A stretch of 64,000 nt of DNA from Streptomyces endocoffeicus (GCF_016741935.1 NZ_JAERRG010000030.1:51406-115405), one strand, 5' to 3'. Shown: positions 49,467 through 60,854, counted from the first letter of the stretch. Made by a program: numbers and translations. Notes: generated from the sequence alone by a model not told the origin.

Positions 49467-50396
49467 ATGAGACTCGGTGTCCTCGACGTGGGTTCGAATA
49501 CGGTTCATCTGCTCGTGATGGACGCCCACCCCGGCGCGCGCCCGCTGCCCGCGCATTCGCACAAGGCCGAGCTGCGGCTGGCCGAACTCCTCGACGGGCA
49601 AGGGGCCATCGGCCCCGACGGAGTCGACCGCCTGATCGCGGTGGTCATGGAGGCGCTGGAGGCGGCCGAGGACAAGGGCGTCGAGGACGTCCTGCCGTTC
49701 GCGACCTCCGCCGTCCGCGAGGCGTCCAACGCCGATGAGGTCCTGGCCCGGGTCGCCGAGGAGACCGGGGTGCGGCTCCAGGTGCTCAGTGGCGCGGACG
49801 AGGCGCGGCTCACCTTCCTGGCCGCCCGCCGCTGGTTCGGCTGGTCCGCGGGGAAGCTGCTGGTCCTGGACATCGGCGGCGGTTCGCTGGAGATCGCGTA
49901 CGGCATGGACGAGGAGCCCGTCGCGGCGGTCTCGCTGCCGCTGGGGGCCGGCCGGCTGACCGGGTCCTGGCTGCCCGGCGATCCGCCCGACCCGGCGGAC
50001 GTACGGGCCCTGCGGCGCCATGTGCGGGCCGAGATCGCCCGGAGCGTCGGCGATTTCAGCCGTCATGGGGCGCCGGACCATGTGGTGGCCACCTCCAAGA
50101 CCTTCAAGCAGCTGGCCAGGATCACCGGCGCCGCGCGCTCCGCCGAGGGGCTCTACGTGGAGCGCCGGCTCACCCGCCGGGCGCTGGAGGAGTGGGTGCC
50201 GAAGCTGGCCACCATGCCCACCCAGGAGCGGGCCGAGCTGCCCGGGGTCTCCGAGGGCCGGGCCGGACAGCTCACGGCCGGGGCGCTGGTGGCGGAGGCC
50301 GCGATGGACCTGTTCGGCGTGGACCAGCTGGAGATCTGCCCGTGGGCGCTGCGCGAGGGCGTGATCCTCCGCCGCCTGGACCATCTGCCCACCTGA
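49467..50396 (+). CDS. Ppx/GppA exopolyphosphatase-family phosphatase
   Basis: Actin/Hsp70-fold phosphatase of 309 residues that cleaves polyphosphate or pppGpp in the family. The phosphate-1 loop LDVGSNTVHLLV starts the protein, and phosphate-2 is LDIGGGSLEIAY (~133-144). It lacks the C-terminal HD domain of longer Ppx proteins. ATG at 49467 starts right at the conserved LDVGSNT motif. The next gene, a TIM-barrel isomerase, follows 97 bases later on the same strand but has an apparent leaderless promoter. Confidence 0.93.
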   Translation: MRLGVLDVGSNTVHLLVMDAHPGARPLPAHSHKAELRLAELLDGQGAIGPDGVDRLIAVVMEALEAAEDKGVEDVLPFATSAVREASNADEVLARVAEETGVRLQVLSGADEARLTFLAARRWFGWSAGKLLVLDIGGGSLEIAYGMDEEPVAAVSLPLGAGRLTGSWLPGDPPDPADVRALRRHVRAEIARSVGDFSRHGAPDHVVATSKTFKQLARITGAARSAEGLYVERRLTRRALEEWVPKLATMPTQERAELPGVSEGRAGQLTAGALVAEAAMDLFGVDQLEICPWALREGVILRRLDHLPT

Positions 50397-50492
50397 CCAC
50401 GGAGCGTGACCGGGGCCGGAAAGCGGCGGCCGTTCAGCCGCGAAGGCCGCCGCGGTTCGGTTGCGGAGAGCAGCCGCCGTACGCTGTCCCTC

Positions 50493-51338
50493 GTGACAGA
50501 GCCAGTGGTGCGCATCCCGGATGCGAAGGTCGCGCTGTCCACAGCCTCGGTCTATCCGGAGTCGACGGCGACGGCCTTCGAGATCGCGGCACGCCTGGGC
50601 TACGACGGCGTCGAGGTCATGGTGTGGACCGACCCGGTCAGCCAGGACATCGAGGCGCTGCGTCGGCTCTCGGACTACCACCAGGTGCCGATCCTCGCCG
50701 TGCACGCCCCCTGTCTGCTGATCACTCAGCGGGTCTGGTCGACCGATCCGTGGGTGAAGCTGCAGCGGGCGAGGGCGGCCGCCGAGAAGCTCGACGCGTC
50801 CACCGTCGTGGTCCACCCGCCGTTCCGATGGCAGCGGGCGTACGCCCGTGAGTTCGTCCGCGGAATCTGGCGGATGGCGGACGAGACCGATGTGCGGTTC
50901 GCGGTCGAGAACATGTACCCGTGGCGCTATCGCGACCGCGAGATGCTGGCGTACGCCCCGGGCTGGGACGTCACCCAGGACGACTACCGCCACTTCACGA
51001 TCGATCTGTCGCACACCTCCACCGCCCGTACGGACGCGCTGGAGATGGTGGACCGCATGGGCGACCGGCTGGCCCATCTCCACCTCGCCGACGGCCAGGG
51101 CTCCAACAAGGATGAGCACCTGGTGCCGGGGCGCGGCACTCAGCCCTGCGCCGAGCTGCTGGAACGGCTCGCGGTCGGCGGTTTCGACGGCCATGTGGTC
51201 GTCGAGGTCAACACCCGGCGTGCCATGTCCACGACCGAGCGCGAGGCCGATCTGGCGGAGGCCCTGGCCTTCACCCGGCTGCACCTCGCCTCGCCGACCT
51301 CGACCACCCGGCGGCGCAGGGCGGTGCCCGGTTCATGA
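50493..51338 (+). CDS. Sugar phosphate isomerase/epimerase (AP-endonuclease-2 TIM barrel)
   Basis: TIM-barrel protein of 281 residues, xylose-isomerase-like superfamily. Metal-site patterns are VHPPFRW, AVENMYPW (Glu), TIDLSHTSTA (Asp/His), HLHLADGQG and VVVEVNT. Family members isomerise sugars or hydroxy-acids. Substrate unknown. Start GTG 50493: TACGCT (50480-50485), seven bases, GTG, i.e. leaderless; frames from 50406 lack a ribosome site. Its stop overlaps the TetR start (ATGA), so the two are coupled. Confidence 0.9.
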   Translation: MTEPVVRIPDAKVALSTASVYPESTATAFEIAARLGYDGVEVMVWTDPVSQDIEALRRLSDYHQVPILAVHAPCLLITQRVWSTDPWVKLQRARAAAEKLDASTVVVHPPFRWQRAYAREFVRGIWRMADETDVRFAVENMYPWRYRDREMLAYAPGWDVTQDDYRHFTIDLSHTSTARTDALEMVDRMGDRLAHLHLADGQGSNKDEHLVPGRGTQPCAELLERLAVGGFDGHVVVEVNTRRAMSTTEREADLAEALAFTRLHLASPTSTTRRRRAVPGS

Positions 51339-51964
51339 CCGCCGCCGCATCCGGGTCCGCCACGCCCCCGCGCAAGCGCGGCCGCCCGGCCCGTACGAGC
51401 GCCTCCGACGGCCCCGCCGCCCGCGACCGGATCCTGATCGCGGCGCGTAACGAGTTCGCCGAGCGCGGCTACGACAAGACCTCGATCCGCGGCATCGCCA
51501 AGGCCGCGGAGGTGGACCCGGCGCTGGTCCACCACTACTTCGGCACCAAGGAGCAGGTCTTCGAGGCGGCCATCGAGCTGATCTTCGCCCCCGCCATGGG
51601 CGTCCCGGACGCGGTGCACGGCAGCCGCGAGGGCGCGGGCGAGCGGATGGCCCGCTATATGTTCGGCATCTGGGAGAACCCGGTCAGCAGGCTGCCGCTG
51701 CTCGCCGTGATGCGCTCGGCGCTGACCAACGAGACCGCCGCCACGGTGCTGCGCGGCATGATCGAGCGCCGGGTGCTGGTGCGGGTGGCGGGTGAGCTGG
51801 ATGTGCCGAACCCCGAGTTCCGGGCCCAGCTCGCGGCCGGGCATCTGATCGGGATCGCGATGCTGCGGTATGTGATCCGGATGGAGCCGATGGCCTCGGC
51901 GGAGACGGACGACATCGTGGCCATGGTGGGGCCGACCCTCCAGCGCTATCTGACCGAAAGCTGA
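51335..51964 (+). CDS. TetR family regulator coupled to the isomerase gene
   Basis: TetR-type regulator of 209 residues with a Lys/Arg/Pro-rich N terminus (PPRKRGRPART). HTH at ~28-72 (ILIAARNEFAERGYDKTSIR, then VDPALVHHYFGTKEQVF). The C-terminal domain resembles the TetR_C_17/18-like group. The ATGA overlap with the isomerase gene suggests co-expression and perhaps regulation of its own operon. No clear operator is seen nearby. Confidence 0.92.
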   Translation: MTAAASGSATPPRKRGRPARTSASDGPAARDRILIAARNEFAERGYDKTSIRGIAKAAEVDPALVHHYFGTKEQVFEAAIELIFAPAMGVPDAVHGSREGAGERMARYMFGIWENPVSRLPLLAVMRSALTNETAATVLRGMIERRVLVRVAGELDVPNPEFRAQLAAGHLIGIAMLRYVIRMEPMASAETDDIVAMVGPTLQRYLTES

Positions 51965-52004
51965 TCGAAATCCCGATCGTCCGGGCGTGAACGGGCCGGT
52001 CCCC

Positions 52005-52087
52005 GACCGATCGCTGACCGAGCGCTGATCGGTCCGTTCCGCTCCGTGAGCCGGCCGTCTCTGGATCCGGACGGACCATCCGGATCC
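52005..52087 (+). terminator. Two inverted repeats between TetR gene and ilvD
   Basis: GACCGATC (52005-52012) pairs with GATCGGTC (52027-52034). GGATCCGGA (52063-52071) pairs with TCCGGATCC (52079-52087) across a 7-base loop. There is no U-run. They probably end or slow the isomerase-TetR transcript before ilvD. No Leu/Val/Ile-rich leader peptide was found ahead of ilvD. Confidence 0.5.
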
Positions 52088-52159
52088 ATGGACACAGGCG
52101 TAGGCTCAGAAGACTCCGATCCGATCCGCAGGACGCACGTATCACGAGGGAGCCGAGCC

Positions 52160-54010
52160 GTGCCCGAGCTGAGGTCTCGCACCGTCACCCATGGCCGCAA
52201 CATGGCGGGCGCCCGCGCCCTTATGCAGGCTTCCGGCGTAGCGCGCGAGGACTTCGGCAAGCCGATCGTCGCCGTCGCCAACAGCTTCACCGAGTTCGTG
52301 CCCGGCCACACCCACCTCCAGCCGGTGGGCCGGATCGTCAGTGAGGCGGTCCACGCGGCGGGCGGCATTCCGCGCGAGTTCAACACCATCGCCGTGGACG
52401 ACGGCATCGCCATGGGCCACGGCGGGATGCTCTACAGCCTCCCCTCCCGCGACCTGATCGCCGACTCCGTGGAGTACATGGTCGAGGCGCACTGCGCCGA
52501 CGCGCTGATCTGCATCTCCAACTGCGACAAGATCACCCCCGGGATGCTGATGGCCGCGATGCGGCTCAACATCCCGACCGTCTTCGTCTCGGGCGGCCCC
52601 ATGGAGGCGGGCCGGGCCACGCTCGTCGACGGCACCGTCCGCAAGCTGGACCTGATCAACGCGATCTCGGACGCGGTCAACGAGAGCGTCTCGGACGAGG
52701 ACATCCTCCGCATCGAGAACAACGCCTGCCCGACCTGCGGCTCCTGTTCCGGCATGTTCACCGCCAACTCGATGAACTGCCTGACCGAGGTGATGGGTCT
52801 CTCCCTGCCGGGCAACGGTTCGGTGCTGGCCACCCACACCGCCCGCAAGGCGCTCTACGAGACCGCCGGCCGTACGGTCGTGGAGATCACCAAGCGCTAC
52901 TACGAGCAGGACGACGAGACGGTCCTGCCGCGCTCCATCGGCTCCCGCGCCGCCTTCGAGAACGCCATGGCGCTCGACATCGCCATGGGCGGCTCGACCA
53001 ATACGATCCTCCACCTGCTGGCCGCTGCCCAGGAGGCCGGTCTCGACTACGACCTCGATGACATCAACGAGGTCTCCCGCCGGGTGCCGTGCCTCGCCAA
53101 GGTCGCCCCGAACGTCGCCCCCGGCGGCACGTACTACATGGAGGACGTGCACCGCGCGGGTGGCATCCCGGCGATCCTCGGCGAGCTGTTCCGCGGCGGG
53201 CTGCTGAACGAGGACGTCCACTCCGTGCACAGCTCCTCGCTCGCCGACTGGCTCAAGACCTGGGACGTGCGCGGCGGTTCACCGTCCGCCGAGGCCATCG
53301 AGCTGTGGCACGCGGCCCCCGGCTGCAAGCGCTCCGCCACCGCCTTCTCGCAGTCCGAGCGCTGGGACACCCTGGACACGGACGCCGCCGGCGGCTGCAT
53401 CCGCGACATGGAGCACGCCTACTCCAAGGACGGCGGGCTCGCCGTCCTCAAGGGCAATCTGGCCGTCGACGGCTGCGTGGTGAAGACCGCGGGCGTGGAC
53501 GAGTCCATCTGGACCTTCGAGGGCCCGGCCGTGGTCTGCGAATCCCAGGAGGAGGCCGTCGAGCGGATCCTGGGCAAGCAGGTCAAGGAGGGCGACGTGG
53601 TCGTCATCCGCTACGAGGGCCCCAAGGGCGGCCCCGGGATGCAGGAGATGCTCTACCCGACCTCCTTCCTCAAGGGCCGGGGCCTGGGCAAGGCCTGCGC
53701 GCTGGTCACCGACGGCCGCTTCTCCGGCGGCACGTCGGGCCTCTCCATCGGCCACGCCTCGCCGGAGGCGGCGTCCGGCGGCACCATCGCCCTGGTCCGG
53801 GACGGCGACCGCATCCGCATCGACATCCCCGGCCGCTCCATCGAACTCCTGGTGAGCGAGGAGGAGTTGGCGGCCCGCCGCGAGGAGCTCGGCGGTGTCT
53901 ACGCCCCGAAGAACCGCGAGCGCAAGGTGTCCACCGCGCTGCGCGCCTACGCGGCGATGGCCACCAGCGCGGACAAGGGCGCGGTCCGCGACATCAGCCA
54001 GCTGGGCTGA
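52160..54010 (+). CDS. ilvD: Dihydroxy-acid dehydratase
   Basis: Fe-S dehydratase of 616 residues for branched-chain amino acid synthesis; it converts 2,3-dihydroxy-isovalerate and 2,3-dihydroxy-3-methylvalerate into 2-oxo acids. Cluster-binding Cys lie in SNCDKITPGM and NACPTCGSCSGMFTANSMNC; the C-terminal domain holds GRFSGGTSGLSIGHASPEAA. Length is standard. GTG 52160 follows GAGGGAG and starts the conserved PELRSRTVTHGRNMAGARAL. Its last 17 bases overlap the end of the convergent kinase gene. Confidence 0.97.
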   Translation: MPELRSRTVTHGRNMAGARALMQASGVAREDFGKPIVAVANSFTEFVPGHTHLQPVGRIVSEAVHAAGGIPREFNTIAVDDGIAMGHGGMLYSLPSRDLIADSVEYMVEAHCADALICISNCDKITPGMLMAAMRLNIPTVFVSGGPMEAGRATLVDGTVRKLDLINAISDAVNESVSDEDILRIENNACPTCGSCSGMFTANSMNCLTEVMGLSLPGNGSVLATHTARKALYETAGRTVVEITKRYYEQDDETVLPRSIGSRAAFENAMALDIAMGGSTNTILHLLAAAQEAGLDYDLDDINEVSRRVPCLAKVAPNVAPGGTYYMEDVHRAGGIPAILGELFRGGLLNEDVHSVHSSSLADWLKTWDVRGGSPSAEAIELWHAAPGCKRSATAFSQSERWDTLDTDAAGGCIRDMEHAYSKDGGLAVLKGNLAVDGCVVKTAGVDESIWTFEGPAVVCESQEEAVERILGKQVKEGDVVVIRYEGPKGGPGMQEMLYPTSFLKGRGLGKACALVTDGRFSGGTSGLSIGHASPEAASGGTIALVRDGDRIRIDIPGRSIELLVSEEELAARREELGGVYAPKNRERKVSTALRAYAAMATSADKGAVRDISQLG

Positions 54011-56237
54011 CGTTCCGTAGCCCGCTCGGGCTGACGTCCATCCCGGACGCCTCCAGGGTGTCGTACCCGTAGACCGTGGTCAGGGCGTCCCCGCTCAGCG
54101 TCAGCTCGGCGGGGACGCCACCGGGGTCCGTCCGCGCCTTGGTCCGCCACAGCACCCGGCCGTCCCGGCGGTCCAGCGCGACCACCCGGCCCGCGGCGGT
54201 GGCCAGATACAGGGCGTTCCGGCGCCCGGACACCACGGGCGAGCCCAGCCACTCCACCTGTGTCGCCTTGCTCCACAGCCGCTTTCCGGCCGTGGTGACG
54301 GCGGTGACCTCGCCGTTCTGCCGGACGAAGTACAGCGTGTCGCCCACCAGGGCGGGCGTGATCTGCCGGGCGGAGAGCCCCTCGGGCAGCTTCACCCGGC
54401 GCTGCCGTCCCCCGTCCGTGCCGAGGAACAGCAGATCGGTGTAGTCGTCGGTGTCGTGCTCGCGCTGCTCCAGATAGAGGAGCTCGCCCGAGCGCTCGGC
54501 GAGGAAGGAGCCCACGGAGACCGTGCCGATCCGCCGGGGCTCTCCCGTGGTGGGGGAGAGGGTGTAGAGCCCGCTCGGAACGGCCGGGTCGCCCCGGTCC
54601 TCCAGCGGTCCGCAGTCCGCGAGGGGGCGTCCGGCCACCACATTCGGGCCGCAGCTCAGCCCGTGGCCGACCCGGCGCGACCAGAGCGTGCGGCCGGTGC
54701 GCACGTCCACCGCCTGGAACGTCTCCTCGTCCCAGCTCTGGGTGAGCACGGCCGGGTGGTCCCCGCGCCGGAACACCGCCCCCTGGTCCGCGCTGCCGAT
54801 ATCGGTCCGCCAGACCCGCTCACCGTCGCTGGTGCGGTAGCCCTCCAGCCGGGCCGTGCCGTCCGACTTCTCCACGGTGCCCAGTACGAGACCACCGGCC
54901 ACTCCGATCAGCTCGCTCGGCTTCGCCGACCGGTGCCAGGCGACCCGCCCCCGGACGTCCAGCCGGGTCAGGGCGATCCCGGAACCACCGCAGTACAGAT
55001 CCGTGCCCGAGGGCAGACAGCGGCGGCCGGTCAGCTCGCTGACCGAGCGCGGAGCGCCATCGGCGCTGGTCACGATGTCGGTGCCGGGTCCGGCGAGGGT
55101 GCGCTGCCAGGGGCGCCAGCCGGACGGGAGCGAGCCGTTCGCCGATGAGCGGGCGGTGGGGCGGGCGTCGGGTTCGCCCTCGGGCCCGGACCCGGCCCGG
55201 AGGAAGACGATCGTCCCCACCATCGCGGCGACCAGGCCCGCGGCCGCGGCGGCGATCACCAGGGGGCGGCGCGTCAGATGGGCGCGGCCCGGCGCACGGC
55301 CGACTTCGGTCGGCACGGCGGCGTCGCCCTCGTCGCCCTCGCCGGTGCCGCCGTCCGCGTCCGTGACGTCCTTACGGTCGTCGTCACCGCCCTTACCGTC
55401 CTCGGAAGCGTCGTCACCGTCGTCACCGCCGTCCTCGGGCAGCGTCCGCAGCCGCTCCAGCAGCTCGTCCAGCCCGGGGCGCGCGGGCGGGTCCTTGCTC
55501 AGGCAGTCCGCGACCGCGTCACGCAGCGGCCCGGTCACCGCGTCCAGCGCCGGGGGCTCGTACACCACGTGATAGGCGGTCATATACGGGCTGTCCGCGT
55601 CGAACGGGCTCTGCCCGGTCGCCGCGTACACCAGCACCGTCGCCAGCGAGAACACATCGGACTCCGGCCCGACCTCACGCGGATCGCGCAGCTGCTCCGG
55701 CGACATGAACGGGGGCGTGCCCATGACCCGGCCCGTCATGGTCAGCGTCTGGTGGTCGGCCGCGCGGGAGATGCCGAAGTCGATGACGCGGGGGCCCTCG
55801 TCGGACAGCACGATGTTGGCCGGTTTCAGATCCCGGTGCACCACCCCCGCCCGGTGGATCTCCCGTAGCGCCTCGACCAGCCCGATCGCCAGCCGCCGCA
55901 ACTCGGCGCCGCGCAGCGGACCGTCCGCCGCGACCTGCTCGGCGAGGGTCCGGCCGGGGACGTACGAGGTCGCCATCCACGGCAGCACGGCATCGGGGTC
56001 CGCGTCCACGACGGCCGCGGTGAACGCGCCGCTGACCCGCCGGGCGGCCGCGACCTCCTGGCGGAACCGCACCCGGAACTCGTCGTCGTCGGCGAACTGC
56101 TGATGCACCACCTTCAGCGCCAGCCGCCGCCCCGACGGCGACCGGGCCAGATACACCGTGCCCATCCCGCCACGGCCGAGCCGCCGCTCGAGTGCGTAGC
56201 CTCCGATGGACTCCGGGTCCCCGGCGCGCAGTGCCAT
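53994..56237 (-). CDS. Ser/Thr protein kinase with extracellular PQQ-type beta-propeller (1)
   Basis: Membrane kinase of 747 residues. The Hanks-type kinase domain (~12-265) has the Gly loop GRGGMGTVYLA, HRDLKPANIV and DFGISRAAD. An acidic linker and one membrane helix (VIAAAAAGLVAAMVGTIVFL, ~325-345) lead to an extracellular PQQ-repeat beta-propeller (VDVRTGRTLWSRR; VALDRRDGRVLWR), probably the ligand sensor. It is paralogous to the next gene, in tandem on the same strand, and closest in layout to AfsK-like kinases. ATG 56237 is chosen. The stop overlaps ilvD. Confidence 0.92.
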   Translation of the reverse strand: MALRAGDPESIGGYALERRLGRGGMGTVYLARSPSGRRLALKVVHQQFADDDEFRVRFRQEVAAARRVSGAFTAAVVDADPDAVLPWMATSYVPGRTLAEQVAADGPLRGAELRRLAIGLVEALREIHRAGVVHRDLKPANIVLSDEGPRVIDFGISRAADHQTLTMTGRVMGTPPFMSPEQLRDPREVGPESDVFSLATVLVYAATGQSPFDADSPYMTAYHVVYEPPALDAVTGPLRDAVADCLSKDPPARPGLDELLERLRTLPEDGGDDGDDASEDGKGGDDDRKDVTDADGGTGEGDEGDAAVPTEVGRAPGRAHLTRRPLVIAAAAAGLVAAMVGTIVFLRAGSGPEGEPDARPTARSSANGSLPSGWRPWQRTLAGPGTDIVTSADGAPRSVSELTGRRCLPSGTDLYCGGSGIALTRLDVRGRVAWHRSAKPSELIGVAGGLVLGTVEKSDGTARLEGYRTSDGERVWRTDIGSADQGAVFRRGDHPAVLTQSWDEETFQAVDVRTGRTLWSRRVGHGLSCGPNVVAGRPLADCGPLEDRGDPAVPSGLYTLSPTTGEPRRIGTVSVGSFLAERSGELLYLEQREHDTDDYTDLLFLGTDGGRQRRVKLPEGLSARQITPALVGDTLYFVRQNGEVTAVTTAGKRLWSKATQVEWLGSPVVSGRRNALYLATAAGRVVALDRRDGRVLWRTKARTDPGGVPAELTLSGDALTTVYGYDTLEASGMDVSPSGLRNVSPAG

Positions 56238-56312
56238 TCCTGTCTTCTCCCACCGACCCACGATCCGGCGGTCACTTTAGGCCCGGCTCGCGCCGGGGGC
56301 CCGTGACGCCAC

Positions 56313-58685
56313 TCACCAACCGGCCGGATTCCGCCCGTCCACGGCGAAGAGCGTGCCGTCCGGGGCCGTCGCGAACACCCTGCCGTCCGCCACCACCGGC
56401 GCGGGCATCAGATCCAGGTAGCCCTGACCGGCCGCGCCTCCGCGCGAGCGGGTCTCGCCGATCACCTCGCCCCGCCGGGCGTCCACGGCCAGCAGCCGGC
56501 CGTCCGCCGCCGAGAAGTACAGCCGGCCGTCCGCCGCCACCAGCGGTGAGGCGTTGGAGACCGAGGTCTCCAGGCGCCAGAGCCGCGCCCGCGCCGAGCC
56601 CTCGCGCGCGGTGTCGACGGCCACCAACCCGCCGTCCGAGCCCAGCACATACACCCGATCGCCGCTGGTGACGACACTGAGCGCGGACACCGGCACGGAC
56701 AGCGCGACCCGCCGCGCCGCGCGCCGCTCCGGGTCGTAGCGCACCACGGCGGTGGTACTGGTCTGGGTGTCCGTCTCGGTCAGCAGCAGTACGCCATCGG
56801 GGCCGCTTCCGGCCGGGGTGAGATTGCCGCTGAGCGAGGCGTGCCAGCGCGTCGTACCGCGCACCGTGTCCACCGCCGTGACCAGCGTGTGCGAGCCGTC
56901 GCCCGCGGTGGTCACGGCGTACGCGGTGCGGCCGTCGCCGTACGAGAAGAAGGCGGGCCTGGCGTGGCCGGGCAGCCGGTGGCTCCAACGCTCCTTGTTC
57001 GTCGCCCCGTTCACCGAGGTGACCACGCCGTCCGGCGTGACCAGCAGCACGGAGTCGCCCGAGGAGTAGACCCCGCCCTGGTAGCGGGCCAGATCGCGGC
57101 TCCAGCGGACGCGATGGGTCGTGGGGTCGAGCGCCCGCAGCCGCCCGCCGTCCGGGGACACCGTCCGCACCAGACCGCCCGCGACCACGGGGGCGGAGAT
57201 CGTCGCGCCGTCACCGGGGCGCCGCGCCGCGGACGGCCGCGACCAGACCACTCGGCCGTCGTCCGGATCGACCCGGGCGGTCTCGACACCGTGCCGGGCG
57301 CAGTACAGCGCGCCCGCTCCGTACGAGCAGAACGCGGGCCGCGCCCCCGAGCCCGCGGCCTTTCCGGCGGCCGGCCCGGTCGTCCAGGGGCGCCACGCCT
57401 CCGCGGTCGCCGCGCTGATCCGCGGGCGGCCGCCGCCGGAGGAGTCCGTGCCGTCGAACGGGCGCAGTGCGACGACGGTGCCCGCGCCGAGCAGTACGAC
57501 GGCGGCGAGCCCGGAGAGGGCCCACCGCCGGATCCCCCGGCGCCGCGCCACGGGCTGGTCCGGCCCCGACTCGGCCTGGTCCGCGGCCGGTTCCGGCTCG
57601 GAAGCCGCCTTCACATGCGTATCGGGATCCGCCGTATCGGGATCCACAGGACCGGGATCCACAGGACCGGGACCCGCCGTATCGGGGGCCGCCGTTTCGG
57701 GGGCCGCGGTTTCGGCAGGGTCGGCAAGGGCCGCCTTCACCTGCGTATCCGTGGCGCCGTCGTCCTGCCCCCAGCGTCCACCCGGCAGCGAGTGCGGCTC
57801 CGGCGTCCGCTGCTGCGGCACCAGCGGAACGGGTCCGCGCCGCACCGGCGACCGGGGTCCGCGGACCGTGCGCAACACCGTCATCAGGGCGTCGGGCGTG
57901 GGGCGGTCCTCGGGGTTCTTGGCCAGACACCGCTGGATCAGCGGCAGCAGCTCATCCGGCACCCCCGCCAGATCCGCCTCGTCGTGCACCACCTGGTACG
58001 CCACGATGTACGGACTCTCGGACTCGAACGGCCCCCGCCCGGTGGCCGCGTGCACCAGCACCGACCCCAGCGCGAACACATCCGCCGCCGGTCCCACCGC
58101 CCGCGGCCGCTGGAACTGCTCCGGCGCCATGAACGGCGGGGTGCCGATCAACTTCCCCGTCTCAGTGCGCAGTTCGCTGTCGGACGGCCGGGAGATGCCG
58201 AAGTCGATGACCTTCGGGCCGTCCGCCGCGAGCAGCACATTGCTCGGCTTGAGATCGCGGTGCACCACACCCGCCCGATGGATGTCCCGCAGCGCCTCGG
58301 CGAGCCCCGCCGCCAGTCGCACCAGCTCGTCCGGCGCCAACGGCCCGCTCCGCTTGACGTGTTCGGCGAGCGTCGGGCCGGGGATGTAGAGGGTGGCCAT
58401 CCAGGGCCTCGGCCCCTCCGGGTCGGCATCCACCACGGGCGCCGTGAACGCGCCGCTGACCCGCCGGGCGGCCGCCACCTCCTGCCGGAACCGCGCCCGG
58501 AACTCGGGGTCTTCGGCCAGCCCGGCATGGACGACCTTCACCGCGAGCCGCCGCCCCGAGTGCGAGCGGGCCAGATGGACCACGCCCATGCCACCGGATC
58601 CGAGGCGCGCCTCGAGCTGGTACTGCCCGGCGTACTCCGGATCCTCCGCTTCCGCGCCCGTCCCGGCTCTGTGCACCGGCGGCAT
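56313..58685 (-). CDS. Ser/Thr protein kinase with extracellular PQQ-type beta-propeller (2)
   Basis: Kinase of 790 residues with the same layout as its neighbour. Kinase domain ~20-275 has GSGGMGVVHLA, HRDLKPSNVL and DFGISRPSD. A long Pro/Asp-rich linker contains repeated (D/G)P(V/D)DPDTADPDT motifs. TM helix at ~390-410 (RRWALSGLAAVVLLGAGTVV), then a PQQ propeller (VDPDDGRVVWSRPSAARR; VDTVRGTTRWHAS; VDARRGEV). ATG 58685 has GGGGGTGG directly upstream. The two kinases probably arose by duplication, and are separated by 75 bp. Confidence 0.92.
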   Translation of the reverse strand: MPPVHRAGTGAEAEDPEYAGQYQLEARLGSGGMGVVHLARSHSGRRLAVKVVHAGLAEDPEFRARFRQEVAAARRVSGAFTAPVVDADPEGPRPWMATLYIPGPTLAEHVKRSGPLAPDELVRLAAGLAEALRDIHRAGVVHRDLKPSNVLLAADGPKVIDFGISRPSDSELRTETGKLIGTPPFMAPEQFQRPRAVGPAADVFALGSVLVHAATGRGPFESESPYIVAYQVVHDEADLAGVPDELLPLIQRCLAKNPEDRPTPDALMTVLRTVRGPRSPVRRGPVPLVPQQRTPEPHSLPGGRWGQDDGATDTQVKAALADPAETAAPETAAPDTAGPGPVDPGPVDPDTADPDTHVKAASEPEPAADQAESGPDQPVARRRGIRRWALSGLAAVVLLGAGTVVALRPFDGTDSSGGGRPRISAATAEAWRPWTTGPAAGKAAGSGARPAFCSYGAGALYCARHGVETARVDPDDGRVVWSRPSAARRPGDGATISAPVVAGGLVRTVSPDGGRLRALDPTTHRVRWSRDLARYQGGVYSSGDSVLLVTPDGVVTSVNGATNKERWSHRLPGHARPAFFSYGDGRTAYAVTTAGDGSHTLVTAVDTVRGTTRWHASLSGNLTPAGSGPDGVLLLTETDTQTSTTAVVRYDPERRAARRVALSVPVSALSVVTSGDRVYVLGSDGGLVAVDTAREGSARARLWRLETSVSNASPLVAADGRLYFSAADGRLLAVDARRGEVIGETRSRGGAAGQGYLDLMPAPVVADGRVFATAPDGTLFAVDGRNPAGW

Positions 58686-58831
58686 GCCCCACCCCCGTGA
58701 ATTCGGCCGCATTCGCGACTCGGCGAGCCTAGTCGATGACACGTGCGAGCCTTGTTAGCCTCCGCATGTCGTGTCACTTCACACGACATGTGCACAACTT
58801 CGGAAAGAAGTTCAACGGGGGAGGGGCCGTC

Positions 58832-59164
58832 ATGGCCATCGAAGAGACCGCGGAAACAGCAGCCACCACCGGCGCCGCGGACGCCGTCGCGGACACGGTG
58901 GAAACCACCGCCGGAGCGATCACCTATCCGGTCGCGCCCGGCTATCAGCTGAACGTCCGCAGCGGTCCCGGCACCAACCACCGGCTGGTGAAGGTGCTGC
59001 CGTACAACAGCCGGGTCCCCATCCGCTGCCAGCGGCACGGCCAGAAGGTCTCGGGGCCGTACGGCACCTCGGATATCTGGGACAACATCGCCCCGGGCCA
59101 GTACGTCTCCGACGCGTATGTGAGGACCGGCAGCGACGGCTTCGTCACCGTGCCCTGCGGCTGA
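58832..59164 (+). CDS. Bacterial SH3-domain protein
   Basis: Small protein of 110 residues. An Ala/Thr/Glu-rich N terminus (~1-30) precedes a bacterial SH3 (SH3b) domain with the signature LNVRSGPGTNHRLVKVLPYN. Such domains bind cell-wall peptides or partners. No signal peptide is clear, so it may be cytoplasmic or exported by a non-classical route. Two Cys (RCQRH, VPCG) could form a disulfide. ATG 58832 follows GGGGGAGGGG. Divergent from the second kinase gene. Confidence 0.88.
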   Translation: MAIEETAETAATTGAADAVADTVETTAGAITYPVAPGYQLNVRSGPGTNHRLVKVLPYNSRVPIRCQRHGQKVSGPYGTSDIWDNIAPGQYVSDAYVRTGSDGFVTVPCG

Positions 59165-59190
59165 CCCGCGGCCAGGGCCGGAGCGCGACC

Positions 59191-59224
59191 GGCCCCCGGC
59201 ACCGCGAGTGCGGCGCCGGGGGCC
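59191..59224. terminator. Strong hairpin terminator after the SH3 gene
   Basis: GGCCCCCGGCaCCGC (59191-59205) pairs with GCGGcGCCGGGGGCC (59210-59224) over 14 bp with one mismatch and a gagt loop. It lies between the convergent SH3 and SulP genes and is symmetrical, so it probably serves both. There is no U-run, as is usual for Streptomyces. Confidence 0.75.
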
Positions 59225-59282
59225 GGGCGACGGAAGAGGGCCTCCCCTATATACGGGCCGTATACGGGTGACCCAGGTGCCG

Positions 59283-60854
<1,572 letters not shown>

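Noticed and set aside
49485..49500. tRNA T-loop-like gggttcgaata
   Set aside because: It lies inside the Ppx/GppA coding motif DVGSNT and there is no cloverleaf around it.
51965..52159. Branched-chain amino acid leader peptide before ilvD
   Set aside because: No short ORF rich in Leu, Val or Ile codons was found in the gap.
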